Shown here piece by piece: positions 1 to 9,303 of a stretch of 64,000 bases of DNA. A program made the translations under genes and the position numbers. Where the stretch lies: positions 1-64,000 of the forward strand of contig JANPDL010000011.1 of the NCBI GenBank assembly GCA_031431475.1, read 5' to 3'. Every line of letters begins with the position of its first letter. Within the stretch, counting starts at the first letter, position 1. The notes beneath the pieces are model-generated. The model was not told where the DNA came from, searched no databases, and was given only the letters and a program-made list of their open reading frames with translations. The DNA comes from JADCCX01 sp031431475. GTDB lineage: Bacteria > Pseudomonadota > Alphaproteobacteria > Rhizobiales > Beijerinckiaceae.

Positions 1-843
1 CTCAATGCCATCGTGCAGGAGGCGCTGGCGGCACTGACACGCTATTTCGCGGTGATCGACGAGAAGCCCGCCGTGCAGGAGAAGCACGGCGCGAAGGTGC
101 TTGATGTCAGCAAGGGCGAGGTCGCATTCAAAGCCATCACCTTCTCCTATGGCGAGGGAGCAGATGCCCTGTCCGGCGCGACTTTCACGGCGGCTGGCGG
201 CAAGACGACCGCGCTTGTGGGGCGTTCGGGTTCGGGCAAATCGACGCTGCTGTCACTGGTGCCGAGGTTGATGGATGTCGGGCAGGGTGCGGTTAGCATC
301 GACGGGCAGGATGTGCGCGACGTGACGTTGGCCTCTTTGCGCGATCAGGTCGCCGTCGTCAGTCAGGACATCGTGCTTTACGACGACACGATCCGCGCCA
401 ACATTGCCTTCGGCAAAGCCGGTGCCACGGATGCCGAGATCGAGTCGGCGGCGAAAGCAGCTGCCGCGCATGATTTCATCATGGCGCAACCCGGGGGCTA
501 TAACAGCCGCGTGGGTGATCGTGGCGGCAGGCTTTCGGGCGGTGAGCGACAGCGCGTGGCTCTGGCACGCGCTTTCCTGAAAAACGCGCCGATCCTGCTG
601 CTGGACGAAGCCACATCGGCGCTGGATGCGGAGTCCGAGGCGCTGGTTCAAGCCGCGCTGGGCAAGCTGATGAAGGGCCGCACCTCCATCGTCATCGCCC
701 ACCGGCTTTCCACCGTGCGCAATGCCGATCATATCGTGGTGCTGGATCAGGGGCGCGTGGCCGAAGAAGGCAAGCATGCCGCGCTGGTCAAGCAGAAGGG
801 CGGCATCTATGCCGGTCTGCACAAGCGCCAGTTCGCGGACTAG
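1..843 (+). CDS. ABC exporter (MsbA-like), C-terminal part with ATP-binding domain
   Basis: The gene is cut by the window start; the frame is open from base 1, so the GTG at 13 is not a real start. The visible 280 residues are the nucleotide-binding domain of a fused membrane-ATPase half-transporter, as in the MsbA/lipid exporter family: Walker A GRSGSGKST, signature LSGGERQRVALARAF, Walker B ILLLDEATSALD and the H-loop histidine in IAHRLSTVRNADHIVVLDQG. The membrane domain lies upstream of the window. The substrate cannot be told from this part; lipid A-core or drug export is usual for the family. Its stop TAG (841-843) overlaps the stop of the convergent psuG gene through the palindrome CTAG. 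Confidence 0.9.
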   Translation, partial: LNAIVQEALAALTRYFAVIDEKPAVQEKHGAKVLDVSKGEVAFKAITFSYGEGADALSGATFTAAGGKTTALVGRSGSGKSTLLSLVPRLMDVGQGAVSIDGQDVRDVTLASLRDQVAVVSQDIVLYDDTIRANIAFGKAGATDAEIESAAKAAAAHDFIMAQPGGYNSRVGDRGGRLSGGERQRVALARAFLKNAPILLLDEATSALDAESEALVQAALGKLMKGRTSIVIAHRLSTVRNADHIVVLDQGRVAEEGKHAALVKQKGGIYAGLHKRQFAD

Positions 844-1751
844 GCCTTCAATGCCTTGGCGATTTCTGCAGCCAGCATCGCATTGTTCTTCACAAGTGCC
901 ATGTTGGTGGTCAGGCTGCGACCGCCGGTCAATTCAAGCATACGCCCCAGCAGATAGGGTGTCACGGCCTTGCCAGTGATGCCTCTGGTTACGGCTTCCT
1001 TCACGGCCTGATCGATCAATGCTTCGATCTGCGCGCGCGGAATCTCAGCCGCTTCCGGCACAGGATTGGCGATGATCATGCCGCCGTCGAGCCCCAGCGC
1101 CTTCCGGGCTGCGATAAAACGGGCGATGTCCTCTGGCGCATCCAGCCGCAGCGGCGCGGGCAAGCCGCTGGTACGGCTCCAGAAGGCGGGAAACTCATCG
1201 GACTGATGACAGACGACCGGCACGCCGCGCGTTTCGAGATATTCCAGCGTGCGCGGCAGATCGAGCAGGGCTTTCGCGCCCGCGCAAACCACGGTGACCG
1301 GCGTTTTCGTGAATTCATCGAGATCAGCGGACACATCCAGTGTTTGCTCGACGCCGCGATGCACGCCGCCGATGCCGCCGGTCGCAAAGACTGCGATGCC
1401 TGCCAGATGCGCGCAGATCATCGTCGCGGCCACGGTGGTCGAGCCAGTGCGTCCCATGGCGACGGCGAAGGCGAGATCGGCACGGCTGAGCTTCATCACG
1501 TCCCTGGCCTTGCCCAAACTCTCAAGTTCCTTGTCCTCAAGGCCGATACAGATCTTGCCATTGAGGATCGCGATGGTCGCTGGAACGGCGCCCTTCTCGC
1601 GGACCACTGCTTCCACCTCGCGCGCCGTCGCTACATTGGCCGGATAAGGCATGCCATGGGTTATGATGGTGGATTCGAGCGCCACGACTGGCCGACCTGC
1701 GCCCAAGGCATTTGCGACTTCCGGCGAAATGTGGAGCATTTGATGATTCAT
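840..1751 (-). CDS. psuG: pseudouridine-5'-phosphate glycosidase
   Basis: PsuG cleaves the C-C glycosidic bond of pseudouridine 5'-phosphate to give uracil and ribose 5-phosphate (indigoidine synthase A-like family). At 303 residues it has the usual length. Family landmarks visible: the N-terminal ALESTIITHG segment with the conserved Glu26, the GRTGSTTVAATM segment, the glycine-rich ATGGIGGVHRG stretch, and the lysine in CAGAKALLDLP that fits the catalytic lysine. The start overlaps the stop of the upstream kinase by 4 bases (ATGA), so the two genes are translationally coupled and form a kinase-glycosidase pathway. No nucleoside transporter lies next to them, so the pair may salvage pseudouridine from RNA turnover inside the cell. 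Confidence 0.93.
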   Translation of the reverse strand: MNHQMLHISPEVANALGAGRPVVALESTIITHGMPYPANVATAREVEAVVREKGAVPATIAILNGKICIGLEDKELESLGKARDVMKLSRADLAFAVAMGRTGSTTVAATMICAHLAGIAVFATGGIGGVHRGVEQTLDVSADLDEFTKTPVTVVCAGAKALLDLPRTLEYLETRGVPVVCHQSDEFPAFWSRTSGLPAPLRLDAPEDIARFIAARKALGLDGGMIIANPVPEAAEIPRAQIEALIDQAVKEAVTRGITGKAVTPYLLGRMLELTGGRSLTTNMALVKNNAMLAAEIAKALKA

Positions 1752-2695
1752 GCCGGTGTTTGCCCATGGCGTGTGAGTGTTTCGGGTGATAGATCATTGC
1801 AGACAGTAGCTGCGGAGGACACTGTCTGGGCGGCAATATATGTGCCGGTCTGTGCGGCTTCTGCCAATGTGTCACCAGCAATCAGGCCTGCAAGGACAGC
1901 AGCGATCAGGGCATCGCCTGCGCCGGTAACATCCCTGACGACAACACTTTGGGCCGGGACATGAACTGCACCGGTGTGATCCACGGCCAGCAGGCCATTT
2001 GCCCCGTTCGTAAGGATGACGGATGCAGCACCACGCTTTCGCAGGGCTTGCGCCGCACGCTCCGGCTCAACATTGTCGCCAAGCATGGCTGCCGCTTCAT
2101 CCCGGTTCAGAACGAGCAGATCAATGCCTGACAGGTCACGAGGCAAGCGGGCGGCTTTCGCGACTGAGACCGGATCTATCACAAGCTTGAAGGCCGCACC
2201 GCGCGCCCTCTGGATCAGCTCAGCGAGAACAGTCGCGGGTAGGTTGCAATCTGCGAAAATCCTGCGAGATTCAGCAAACTCCACTGAAAGTCGCTGCATA
2301 TCAGCTGGTAGGAAAGCATCAAAGATCGCCATATCGGCCAGACCGAAGGCCAACTCGCCATCAGCATCCAGAACAGCGATGTATTCCGCGGTGCGATGCT
2401 CTGCCATTGTCGTGACAAGGCTGATATCCGCACCAGCCGCCGCGAGATCCCGGACCAGTTCCCGCCCGCTCTCGTCGTCACCAACAAGCGTCGCAAGGGC
2501 AGTGCGGACACCAAGCCGCGCCAGATTTTCGCAGACATTGCGGGCCACGCCGCCGAACGCCCGTTCTCCCGTCACAGGATTCGACGTGCCTGTCTGGAGG
2601 GGATGGAGCGTGCGCAGCTTGCGATCAAGCGTTGCGCCGCCCAGACAGATCACGTCGCGGGAAACCATGCCGCCGGTTGTGTCGGCAAGCGGCAT
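1748..2695 (-). CDS. psuK: PfkB-family kinase, probable pseudouridine kinase
   Basis: This 315-residue protein has the PfkB/ribokinase fold: an N-terminal substrate-binding segment (VICLGGATLDRKL then FGGVARNVCENLARLG) and the C-terminal DVTGAGDALIAAVLAG motif, whose GAGD aspartate is the catalytic base. PfkB kinases cannot be told apart by motif alone; pseudouridine kinase is inferred because the gene is coupled (ATGA overlap) to psuG, which uses the kinase product. The start at 2695 lies 15 bases downstream of the aminotransferase stop at 2711 on the same strand, so the three genes may form one leftward operon. Confidence 0.85.
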   Translation of the reverse strand: MPLADTTGGMVSRDVICLGGATLDRKLRTLHPLQTGTSNPVTGERAFGGVARNVCENLARLGVRTALATLVGDDESGRELVRDLAAAGADISLVTTMAEHRTAEYIAVLDADGELAFGLADMAIFDAFLPADMQRLSVEFAESRRIFADCNLPATVLAELIQRARGAAFKLVIDPVSVAKAARLPRDLSGIDLLVLNRDEAAAMLGDNVEPERAAQALRKRGAASVILTNGANGLLAVDHTGAVHVPAQSVVVRDVTGAGDALIAAVLAGLIAGDTLAEAAQTGTYIAAQTVSSAATVCNDLSPETLTRHGQTPA

Positions 2696-2710
2696 CGCCT
2701 GTCAATCCGC

Positions 2711-3901
2711 TCATTCAGCTGCGGCGAGCTGCGGCCCCTTGTTGCCCTGCAGATAGCTCATCGCCGCCTGCACGCCGCCAGACTTGTGCGGAATACCCGC
2801 CGCCGCCAGTCCCATCTCCACGCCCGAAAGCGTTCCGGTGACCATAAGATCATGGAAATCGCCGAGATGGCCAATGCGAAAAACCTTGTCCGCCAGAATG
2901 CCGAGGCCGTTGCCGAGCGACATGTTGGAACTCTCAAGGATGATCTTGCGCAGCGCATCCGCCGAATGTCCGGCAGGCAGCATCACGGCGGTGAGCACGC
3001 CCGAATGGTCCGAGGGCTTCTGGCACACCGTCTCGAAGCCCCAGTGTTTCACTGCGCGGCGGGTAGCCTCTGCCGCACGGTCGTGGCGTGCGAAGACATT
3101 GGCCATGCCCTCCTCTTCCAGCATGTCCAGCGCCACCTTGAGGCCTTGCAGCAGGTTGGTGGCAGGCGTGTAGGGGAAATATCCAGTGGCGTTGATGGTG
3201 ATCATCTCCTCCCAGTCCCAGAAGGAGCGCGGGGAGCCACCGGCTTTGGCCACAGCAAGCGCCTTGTCCGAAACCGCGTTGAACGACAGGCCGGGCGGCA
3301 GCATCAGGCCCTTTTGCGAGCCCGAAACCGTGACATCCACGCCCCATGCATCGTGCTGATAGTCGATGGAGGCGAGTCCGGAGATCGTATCCACCATCAG
3401 GAGCGCCGGATGCCCCGCCGCATCGATTGCCTTGCGCACAGCCGCGATATTCGTGACGCAGCCCGTTGAGGTTTCGTTGTGGACGACGCAGACCGCTTTG
3501 ATCGTATGGCCCTTGTCCTCGCGCAGCTTTGCCTCGATGGCCCCGGCATCTGCACCAGCGCGCCAGTCGCTGTCGATGAACGTGGTCTTGAGGCCGAGCT
3601 TCGTCGCCATCTTGTGCCAGAGCGTGGCAAACCAGCCCGTTCGGTACATCAGCACTGTGTCGCCGGGCTTCAGCGTATTGACCAGCGCTGCCTCCCAGGC
3701 ACCTGTGCCGCTGGCGGGATAGATGATGACGGGGCTCTTGGTCCCGAAGACCGGCTTGATGCGTGAGAGCACGTTCCGACCAAGTGTCTGGAACTCGGGT
3801 CCACGGTGATCGATCGTCGGCATCGCCATCGCGGCAAGCACGCGCAGGGGTGTGTTGGATGGGCCGGGCAATTGCAGGAAATGGCGACCGGGTTGAGACA
3901 T
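2711..3901 (-). CDS. class V aminotransferase, serine/alanine-glyoxylate type
   Basis: A 396-residue PLP-dependent fold-type I enzyme of the SgaA/AGXT family. It opens with the family hallmark LPGPSNTP and DHRGPEF, carries the cofactor aspartate at Asp171 (MVDTISG) and the Schiff-base lysine at Lys197 (SGSQKGLMLPPG). Known members move the amino group of serine or alanine to glyoxylate, giving glycine. The gene is divergent from a FAD/Fe-S hydroxyacid-type oxidase, and a D-2-hydroxyacid dehydrogenase lies at 25.9 kb, so a glyoxylate/glycine/serine role is plausible. The exact amino donor is not shown by the sequence. Aspartate or 2-aminoethylphosphonate family members are less likely given the length and motifs. 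Confidence 0.85.
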   Translation of the reverse strand: MSQPGRHFLQLPGPSNTPLRVLAAMAMPTIDHRGPEFQTLGRNVLSRIKPVFGTKSPVIIYPASGTGAWEAALVNTLKPGDTVLMYRTGWFATLWHKMATKLGLKTTFIDSDWRAGADAGAIEAKLREDKGHTIKAVCVVHNETSTGCVTNIAAVRKAIDAAGHPALLMVDTISGLASIDYQHDAWGVDVTVSGSQKGLMLPPGLSFNAVSDKALAVAKAGGSPRSFWDWEEMITINATGYFPYTPATNLLQGLKVALDMLEEEGMANVFARHDRAAEATRRAVKHWGFETVCQKPSDHSGVLTAVMLPAGHSADALRKIILESSNMSLGNGLGILADKVFRIGHLGDFHDLMVTGTLSGVEMGLAAAGIPHKSGGVQAAMSYLQGNKGPQLAAAE

Positions 3902-3987
3902 GGCAGGAGTCCTCGAGAGGTGTAGAAAATGATTGTGATCAGTTTTGTATTTTGTATTATAAAAGCTGTTATGTTACAAGCGCGGCC
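3902..3987. promoter_or_regulatory. divergent AT-rich promoter region with TTTTGTA tandem repeat
   Basis: The 86 bases between the aminotransferase and the FAD/Fe-S oxidase are much more AT-rich than their surroundings. They contain a perfect tandem heptamer TTTTGTA (3943-3956) followed by TTATAAAA, and TTGTA at 3945-3949 is mirrored by TACAA near 3975. This is where both promoters must lie. A repressor operator of GntR or similar type is possible, but no factor is identified. Confidence 0.4.
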
Positions 3988-6909
3988 ATGACAACCACCC
4001 TCATCCGCGATCTGGATCTCGAACGGCGGCTGTCCAAAGCCATGGCGGGCGAGGTGCGGTTCGATGCCTTCACGCGAGGGCGTTATGCCACTGATGCCTC
4101 GATCTACCAGATGATTCCGCAGGGTGTAGTCTTTCCGGAAAGCGCCGCAGACATTGCCGCTGTTCTCGAGATCGCCAAGGTGCGCGGCGTGCCTGTGATC
4201 ATGCGCGGTGGTGGCACGTCACAGAACGGCCAGCCCATCGGCCATGGCATCGTGGTGGATTGCAGTCGGGCCTTTAACCAGACGCTGGCTTACGATCCGG
4301 TTGCCGAGACGGTCACAGTGCAACCCGGCGTGGTGCTGGAGACGCTGAATACGCGGTTGCGCGCCGACGGCCTGTTCTTTCCGGTGGAGCCCTCTACCGC
4401 AAGCCGCTGCACCATCGGTGGCATGACCGGCAACAATTCCTGCGGCGCGCGCTCCATCCGCTACGGCAAGATGGTGGACAATGTGCTCGCCGTTGGTGCG
4501 CTGCTGCCCACGGGCGAGGCCGTGCATTTCGCCACGCACAATGCCACGACAGCGCAAGCACTGGCGCAGGACATGCTGCGGCTGGCCGAGCGGGAGCGCG
4601 CCGAGATCATCGCGCGCTATCCCAAAGTGCAAAGGCGCGTCGGCGGTTACAATCTTGACGCCCTCATCCAGCCCGATCCCAACCTCGCGCATCTGCTAGT
4701 GGGTTCCGAAGGCACGCTGGCGGCGTTTACATCGGTCACGCTGAAGCTCTCGAAGCTTCCCGCCCACCGCGTCATGGGCGTCTGTCATTTCCCGGACTTT
4801 CGCTCCGCCATGATTACCACTCAGCACCTGGTGGCGCTAGGGCCGGTGGCGGTGGAACTGGTGGACAACAATGTGCTGGTGCTGGGCGCAGACATCCCGC
4901 TGTTCAAGCGCACTTTGGCCGATATTACCCGGGGGCAGCCGGATTGCCTGCTGCTGGTCGAATTCGCGGGCGAGACGCTGGACGGGTTGAAGCGCGACCT
5001 TAAACGACTCGACCAGTGCATGGCCGATCACGGCTTCCGCAATGCCGTGGTGGAGGTGTTGGAGCCGCCGCGCCAGAAGCAGGTCTGGGAGGTGCGCGAG
5101 GCCTGCCTCAACATCATGATGTCGATGAAGGGCGACGGCAAGCCGGTGTCGTTCATCGAGGATTGCGCAGTACCGCTGGACAGGCTGGCGGATTACACGG
5201 CGGCGGTGACGGACGTCTTCGCGCGGCATGGTACGCGCGGCACCTGGTACGCGCATGCCTCGGTCGGGTGCCTGCATGTGCGGCCCATCCTCAACATGAA
5301 GACAGCGGATGGTGTGAAGGCGATGCGTGCCATCGCTGAGGAAACGGCTGATCTGGTGAAGCGCTTCGAGGGGTCATACTCCGGCGAGCATGGTGATGGC
5401 ATCTCGCGCTCGGAGTTCATCGAGCCGCTGTTTGGCGCAAGGCTGGCCAGAGCTTTTGGCGAGGTGAAGCAGGCGTTTGATCCGGAGAATCGGCTGAACC
5501 CGGGGAAGATTGTAGCGCCGCTTAAATTCGACGACCGCAGTCTGATGCGCTTTGGCGAAGGTTACCAAACAGAGCTTCCCGCACCCGCCAGCCTCGACTG
5601 GTCGGAGCACGGCAGCTTCGGTGCGGCTGTCGAGATGTGCAACAACAACGGGACGTGCCGGAAGCTCTCGGGCGGTGCGATGTGTCCGTCCTACCGGGTG
5701 ACGAAAGACGAGACCCATGTGACGCGCGGCCGGGCCAATGCCCTGCGTCTCGCGATCTCCGGGCAGCTCGGGCCAGACGCGTTGACCTCGCCGGATATGA
5801 AAGCAGCTATGGACCTTTGCGTGGGCTGCAAGGCCTGCCAGCGCGAATGCCCGACAGGTGTCGACATGGCGAAGATGAAGGTAGAATTCCTCAGCCATTA
5901 CCATGCCCGCCATGGTCTTCCGCTGAAAGAGTGGCTGGTGGCACATCTGCCGCGCTATGCGGGGCTGGCAGCAAAATTCGCGCCTCTGCTGAACATGCGG
6001 GACAAGGTACCTGGACTGGCTGTTCTCTCGGAAAAACTGCTAGGCTTCTCCGCGCGCCGGTCGTTGCCGGTGTGGCGCAAGCCATGGCGTGAAAGTGGCG
6101 AACTGGCAACGCACTCTGATGTGGTTGGTGACGGGCTCGATGTGATCCTCTTCGGCGACACATTCAATCGCGCCTTCGAGCGGGAAAATCTTGAGGCCGC
6201 CGCGCGTGTCCTGAAAGCGGGGGGATACAGGTTGCATCATGTGCATCCCGGCAGCGGCGGCAGGCCTTTGTGTTGCGGGCGGACCTATCTCTCCTGCGGG
6301 CAGGTGGATGAGGCCCGACATGAGGCGACGCGCACGGCAGAGGCACTGCTGCCTTTCATCGCGCGGGGCGCGAAGGTGATCGGGCTGGAGCCCTCCTGCC
6401 TGCTCACCCTCCGAGACGAGTTTGGTGCACTCTTGCCGCAAGTAATGGCCGCGCCGATCAAGGCGAATGCGCTGCTGATCGAGGAACTGCTGGCCGCCGA
6501 TCTGGCCTCGGGAAAAGTGTCGCTTCCGCTCAAGGATCGCACGGGCCGCAAAGTGCATCTGCACGGACATTGTCACCAGAAAGCAGCAGGCGTGATGGGT
6601 GCGGTGGAGGCCTGTCTCAAGGCGGTGCCGGGGCTGGAGGTCAGCGTCATCGAATCAAGCTGCTGCGGAATGGCGGGTGCCTTCGGCTATGACGCGAAGC
6701 ATATCGATATCTCGATGCAGATGGCGGAGCTCTCTCTGCTGCCCGCCGTGCGCAAGGCGGATCCGGATGATCTCATCGTGGCGGACGGCACGTCGTGTCG
6801 GCACCAGATCCATGATGGTGCGGCGCGGGACGCTGTGCATGTAATCCGGGTACTGGACGATGCGCTTGATGGCATCCATCAGCAAGTTTCGGGTGTGCGC
6901 AGGGGCTGA
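3988..6909 (+). CDS. fused FAD-linked oxidase / Fe-S (GlcD-GlcF-like) dehydrogenase
   Basis: A 973-residue fusion in the YdiJ / D-2-hydroxyglutarate dehydrogenase class. The N-terminal half is a FAD_binding_4 (PCMH) domain (IMRGGGTSQNGQPIG, then PSTASRCTIGGMTGNNSCG) plus the FAD-linked oxidase C-terminal domain (WYAHASVGCLHVRP, YSGEHGDGISR). The C-terminal half has a ferredoxin-type cluster motif (CVGCKACQRECPTG, near residue 615) and two CCG segments (LCCGRTYLSCGQ and SSCCGMAGAFGYD). Such enzymes oxidise D-2-hydroxyacids (glycolate, D-lactate, D-2-hydroxyglutarate) and pass electrons to the respiratory chain. I chose ATG 3988 because the open frame upstream of it overlaps the divergent aminotransferase and its promoter. 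An EamA transporter follows 36 bases later. Confidence 0.88.
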   Translation: MTTTLIRDLDLERRLSKAMAGEVRFDAFTRGRYATDASIYQMIPQGVVFPESAADIAAVLEIAKVRGVPVIMRGGGTSQNGQPIGHGIVVDCSRAFNQTLAYDPVAETVTVQPGVVLETLNTRLRADGLFFPVEPSTASRCTIGGMTGNNSCGARSIRYGKMVDNVLAVGALLPTGEAVHFATHNATTAQALAQDMLRLAERERAEIIARYPKVQRRVGGYNLDALIQPDPNLAHLLVGSEGTLAAFTSVTLKLSKLPAHRVMGVCHFPDFRSAMITTQHLVALGPVAVELVDNNVLVLGADIPLFKRTLADITRGQPDCLLLVEFAGETLDGLKRDLKRLDQCMADHGFRNAVVEVLEPPRQKQVWEVREACLNIMMSMKGDGKPVSFIEDCAVPLDRLADYTAAVTDVFARHGTRGTWYAHASVGCLHVRPILNMKTADGVKAMRAIAEETADLVKRFEGSYSGEHGDGISRSEFIEPLFGARLARAFGEVKQAFDPENRLNPGKIVAPLKFDDRSLMRFGEGYQTELPAPASLDWSEHGSFGAAVEMCNNNGTCRKLSGGAMCPSYRVTKDETHVTRGRANALRLAISGQLGPDALTSPDMKAAMDLCVGCKACQRECPTGVDMAKMKVEFLSHYHARHGLPLKEWLVAHLPRYAGLAAKFAPLLNMRDKVPGLAVLSEKLLGFSARRSLPVWRKPWRESGELATHSDVVGDGLDVILFGDTFNRAFERENLEAAARVLKAGGYRLHHVHPGSGGRPLCCGRTYLSCGQVDEARHEATRTAEALLPFIARGAKVIGLEPSCLLTLRDEFGALLPQVMAAPIKANALLIEELLAADLASGKVSLPLKDRTGRKVHLHGHCHQKAAGVMGAVEACLKAVPGLEVSVIESSCCGMAGAFGYDAKHIDISMQMAELSLLPAVRKADPDDLIVADGTSCRHQIHDGAARDAVHVIRVLDDALDGIHQQVSGVRRG

Positions 6910-6945
6910 CCGCGCCTACACACGTGGCCTGAAATTGAGGCTGCA

Positions 6946-7875
6946 ATGAACGCAAAAGACTGGAGCCGGATGCTGCTGCTGTCGCTCCTGTGGGGGGGCA
7001 CCTACATGCTGGCGGCCATCGCGCTGAAGGGCTGGCCGGCGGGTGCAGGCAATGGCGTGACGCCGCTGGTGCTGGTCTGGCTACGCGTCACAATCGCAGC
7101 GATCACCCTGCTGATCATCCTGAAAACGCTTGGCGTGGACATCCCGCGTGATCGCAAGGTCTGGGTGGCCTTTTTCGGTATGGGAATCCTCAACAACGTG
7201 ATCCCGTTCAGCCTGATCTTCTGGGGGCAGAGCCAGATGCCCGCCAGTGTCGCGGCGGGACTGGCCTCCATCCTCAACGCCACGACGCCGCTGTTCACGG
7301 TCATCGTGTTGCATGTCTTTACAGGGGACGAGCGCGCTACACCCTTGAAGATCGCTGGCGTTCTCCTTGGTCTCACGGGCGTGGCCATCATGATCGGGCT
7401 GGACGTGCTTTCGGGCATTGGCGCTGGAGCAATGGGCCAGACTGCCTGTCTGGCGGCGGCTGTGGTCTATGCTTTTTCAAGCCTCTATGGCCGCCGCTTC
7501 AAGAGCATGGGTGTCACGCCAATGCAGACGGCGTTGGGGCAGCTGACGGCCAGCACCATCATGATGTCGGTCATCACAGGCCTCATCAGCCAGCCCTGGA
7601 ATGGACCGATGCCCGGAACGGTGCCAATGATCAGCATCATCGCCATGGGCATTTTCTCGACGGCGCTGGCCTATATCCTGTTTTTCCAGATCCTCTCGAG
7701 CGCCGGTGCCACCAACCTGATGCTGGTGACGTTTCTCATCCCCGTCAGCGCCATCCTGTTGGGGATTGTGGTGCTGGGCGAAGTGCTGAAGGTGCAGCAC
7801 ATCGTCGGGATGGCGTTTATCGGGCTGGGTCTGGCGGCGATTGACGGCAGAGTTTGGCGGAGGATGCGGGCCTAA
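6946..7875 (+). CDS. EamA/DMT-superfamily transporter
   Basis: A 309-residue membrane protein with about ten hydrophobic segments arranged as two EamA repeats, starting with the typical LLLSLLWGGTYMLAAIALKG and ending in a hydrophobic helix. Members export amino acids, nucleobases or other metabolites; the substrate is not visible. It lies 36 bases after the FAD/Fe-S oxidase and is probably co-transcribed. The stop TAA at 7873-7875 overlaps the stop of the convergent gor gene. Confidence 0.85.
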   Translation: MNAKDWSRMLLLSLLWGGTYMLAAIALKGWPAGAGNGVTPLVLVWLRVTIAAITLLIILKTLGVDIPRDRKVWVAFFGMGILNNVIPFSLIFWGQSQMPASVAAGLASILNATTPLFTVIVLHVFTGDERATPLKIAGVLLGLTGVAIMIGLDVLSGIGAGAMGQTACLAAAVVYAFSSLYGRRFKSMGVTPMQTALGQLTASTIMMSVITGLISQPWNGPMPGTVPMISIIAMGIFSTALAYILFFQILSSAGATNLMLVTFLIPVSAILLGIVVLGEVLKVQHIVGMAFIGLGLAAIDGRVWRRMRA

Positions 7876-9251
7876 ACCCCGCGCCGCCATTTCTCGCTCG
7901 GCGTCCGCATCGTCACCAGCTCTTCCGCGGCACTGGGATGCAGCGCCATCGTGGCATCAAAATCCGCTTTCTTCGCCTTCATCTTGACCGCAATGCCGAG
8001 CAACTGTGCCATCTCTCCCGCATCCTCGCCGAGGATGTGGACACCGAGTACCCGGCCTGTGTCGCCATCGACGATGATCTTCATGATCATCCGCTCGTCA
8101 CGGCCTGATATCGTTGCCTTCATGGGGCGGAACGATGCCTTGTAGATATCGACGGCGGCACAGGTTGCCTTCGCCTGCGCCTCAGTGAGGCCGACTGTGC
8201 CAATCTCCGGCGTCGAGAACACCGCCGTGGCAATATCGCTGTGATCCACGCTCCACGGCCTGCCACCGAAGATGCTGTCGGCAAAAGCATGGCCCTCACG
8301 GATGGCAACCGGTGTCAGGTTCACGCGGTTGGTCACATCGCCTACGGCATGGATATGCGGGACATTGGTGCGCGAAGATGCATCCACCAGAATTTCATGG
8401 TTCTTGCCGAGCTTCACACCGGCCTTCTCAAGGCCAAGACCTTCTACGTTGGGCGAGCGACCAATGGCAAACATCACCTGGTCGGCCTCTAGCGCCAGAC
8501 CGGCTTTCGTGTGGGCTACAAGGCCTGCGCCCGTCTTCTCGATGGATGAAAACACATCGTTGAAAACAAACCGGATGCCGCGCTTTTCATAGGCAGCGTG
8601 CAGGCCGTTTCGCATATCGTCATCGAAGCCGCGCAGGATGTTGTCACCGCGATAGATCAGCGTGACCTCGCTCCCGAGCCCGGCAAACAGACCTGCGAAC
8701 TCGACCGCGATATAGCCGCCTCCGGCGATGACAAGCCGCTTTGGAAACGTCGGAAGATCGAATGCCTCATTGGAACTGATGGCATGCTCCACGCCAGGCA
8801 GATCACCCGGCATGTTGGGCCTGCCACCCGTGGCAACGAGAATGTGCTTCGCGGTGATCTTGCGGCTATCCGACAACAGCCTCACAGTATGCGCGTCCTC
8901 AAGAACAGCGCGGGACTTCACCACTGTGACACCCGCCTTGTCCTGCGTCTGGGTATAGATACCTTCCAGCCGCGTGATTTCCTTCTCCTTGGCGCGCACC
9001 AGAGTGGGCCAGTCGAAACTTGGTTGCGGCACGGTCCAGCCGAAGCCCGCCGCATCCTCGAAGCTGTCATGAAAGCGCGAGGCATAGACCAGCAGCTTCT
9101 TGGGCACGCATCCCCGGATCACGCAGGTACCGCCCATGCGGAACTCTTCCGCCAGCATCACCTTCGCGCCGTGGCCCGCTGCAATGCGCGCTGCACGCAC
9201 GCCGCCGGAGCCTCCGCCAATCACGAAGAGATCAACATCATGGGCTGTCAT
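7872..9251 (-). CDS. gor: glutathione-disulfide reductase
   Basis: A 459-residue flavoprotein of the pyridine-nucleotide disulfide reductase family. Visible: FAD-binding GGGSGGVRAARIAA, the redox-active pair in GTCVIRGCVPKKL, a second Rossmann segment IAGGGYIAVEFAG, the NADPH-side arginine loop IYRGDNILRGFD, GDVTNRVNLTPVA, and the C-terminal HPSAAEELVTMR with the partner His-Glu. The GCVPKK variant and the arginines after the second Rossmann strand fit NADPH-dependent glutathione reductase rather than mercuric reductase or lipoamide dehydrogenase. It is the last gene of a leftward group headed by rpiA; this rpiA-DUF2059-gor order is familiar from rhizobia. Confidence 0.93.
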   Translation of the reverse strand: MTAHDVDLFVIGGGSGGVRAARIAAGHGAKVMLAEEFRMGGTCVIRGCVPKKLLVYASRFHDSFEDAAGFGWTVPQPSFDWPTLVRAKEKEITRLEGIYTQTQDKAGVTVVKSRAVLEDAHTVRLLSDSRKITAKHILVATGGRPNMPGDLPGVEHAISSNEAFDLPTFPKRLVIAGGGYIAVEFAGLFAGLGSEVTLIYRGDNILRGFDDDMRNGLHAAYEKRGIRFVFNDVFSSIEKTGAGLVAHTKAGLALEADQVMFAIGRSPNVEGLGLEKAGVKLGKNHEILVDASSRTNVPHIHAVGDVTNRVNLTPVAIREGHAFADSIFGGRPWSVDHSDIATAVFSTPEIGTVGLTEAQAKATCAAVDIYKASFRPMKATISGRDERMIMKIIVDGDTGRVLGVHILGEDAGEMAQLLGIAVKMKAKKADFDATMALHPSAAEELVTMRTPSEKWRRGV

Positions 9252-9303
9252 GGAAGCGGCTTTCTGAGAGGAACCAAAATTACATAATCAGCACAACAGC
9301 GCT

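Noticed and set aside
2396..3469. 357-codon plus-strand open frame across psuK and the aminotransferase
   Set aside because: Antisense to two genes with clear motifs; composition is typical of a shadow frame.
3763..3987. N-terminal extension of the FAD/Fe-S oxidase
   Set aside because: The frame is open but overlaps the divergent aminotransferase and the promoter, and the extra residues lack family features; ATG 3988 is the natural start.
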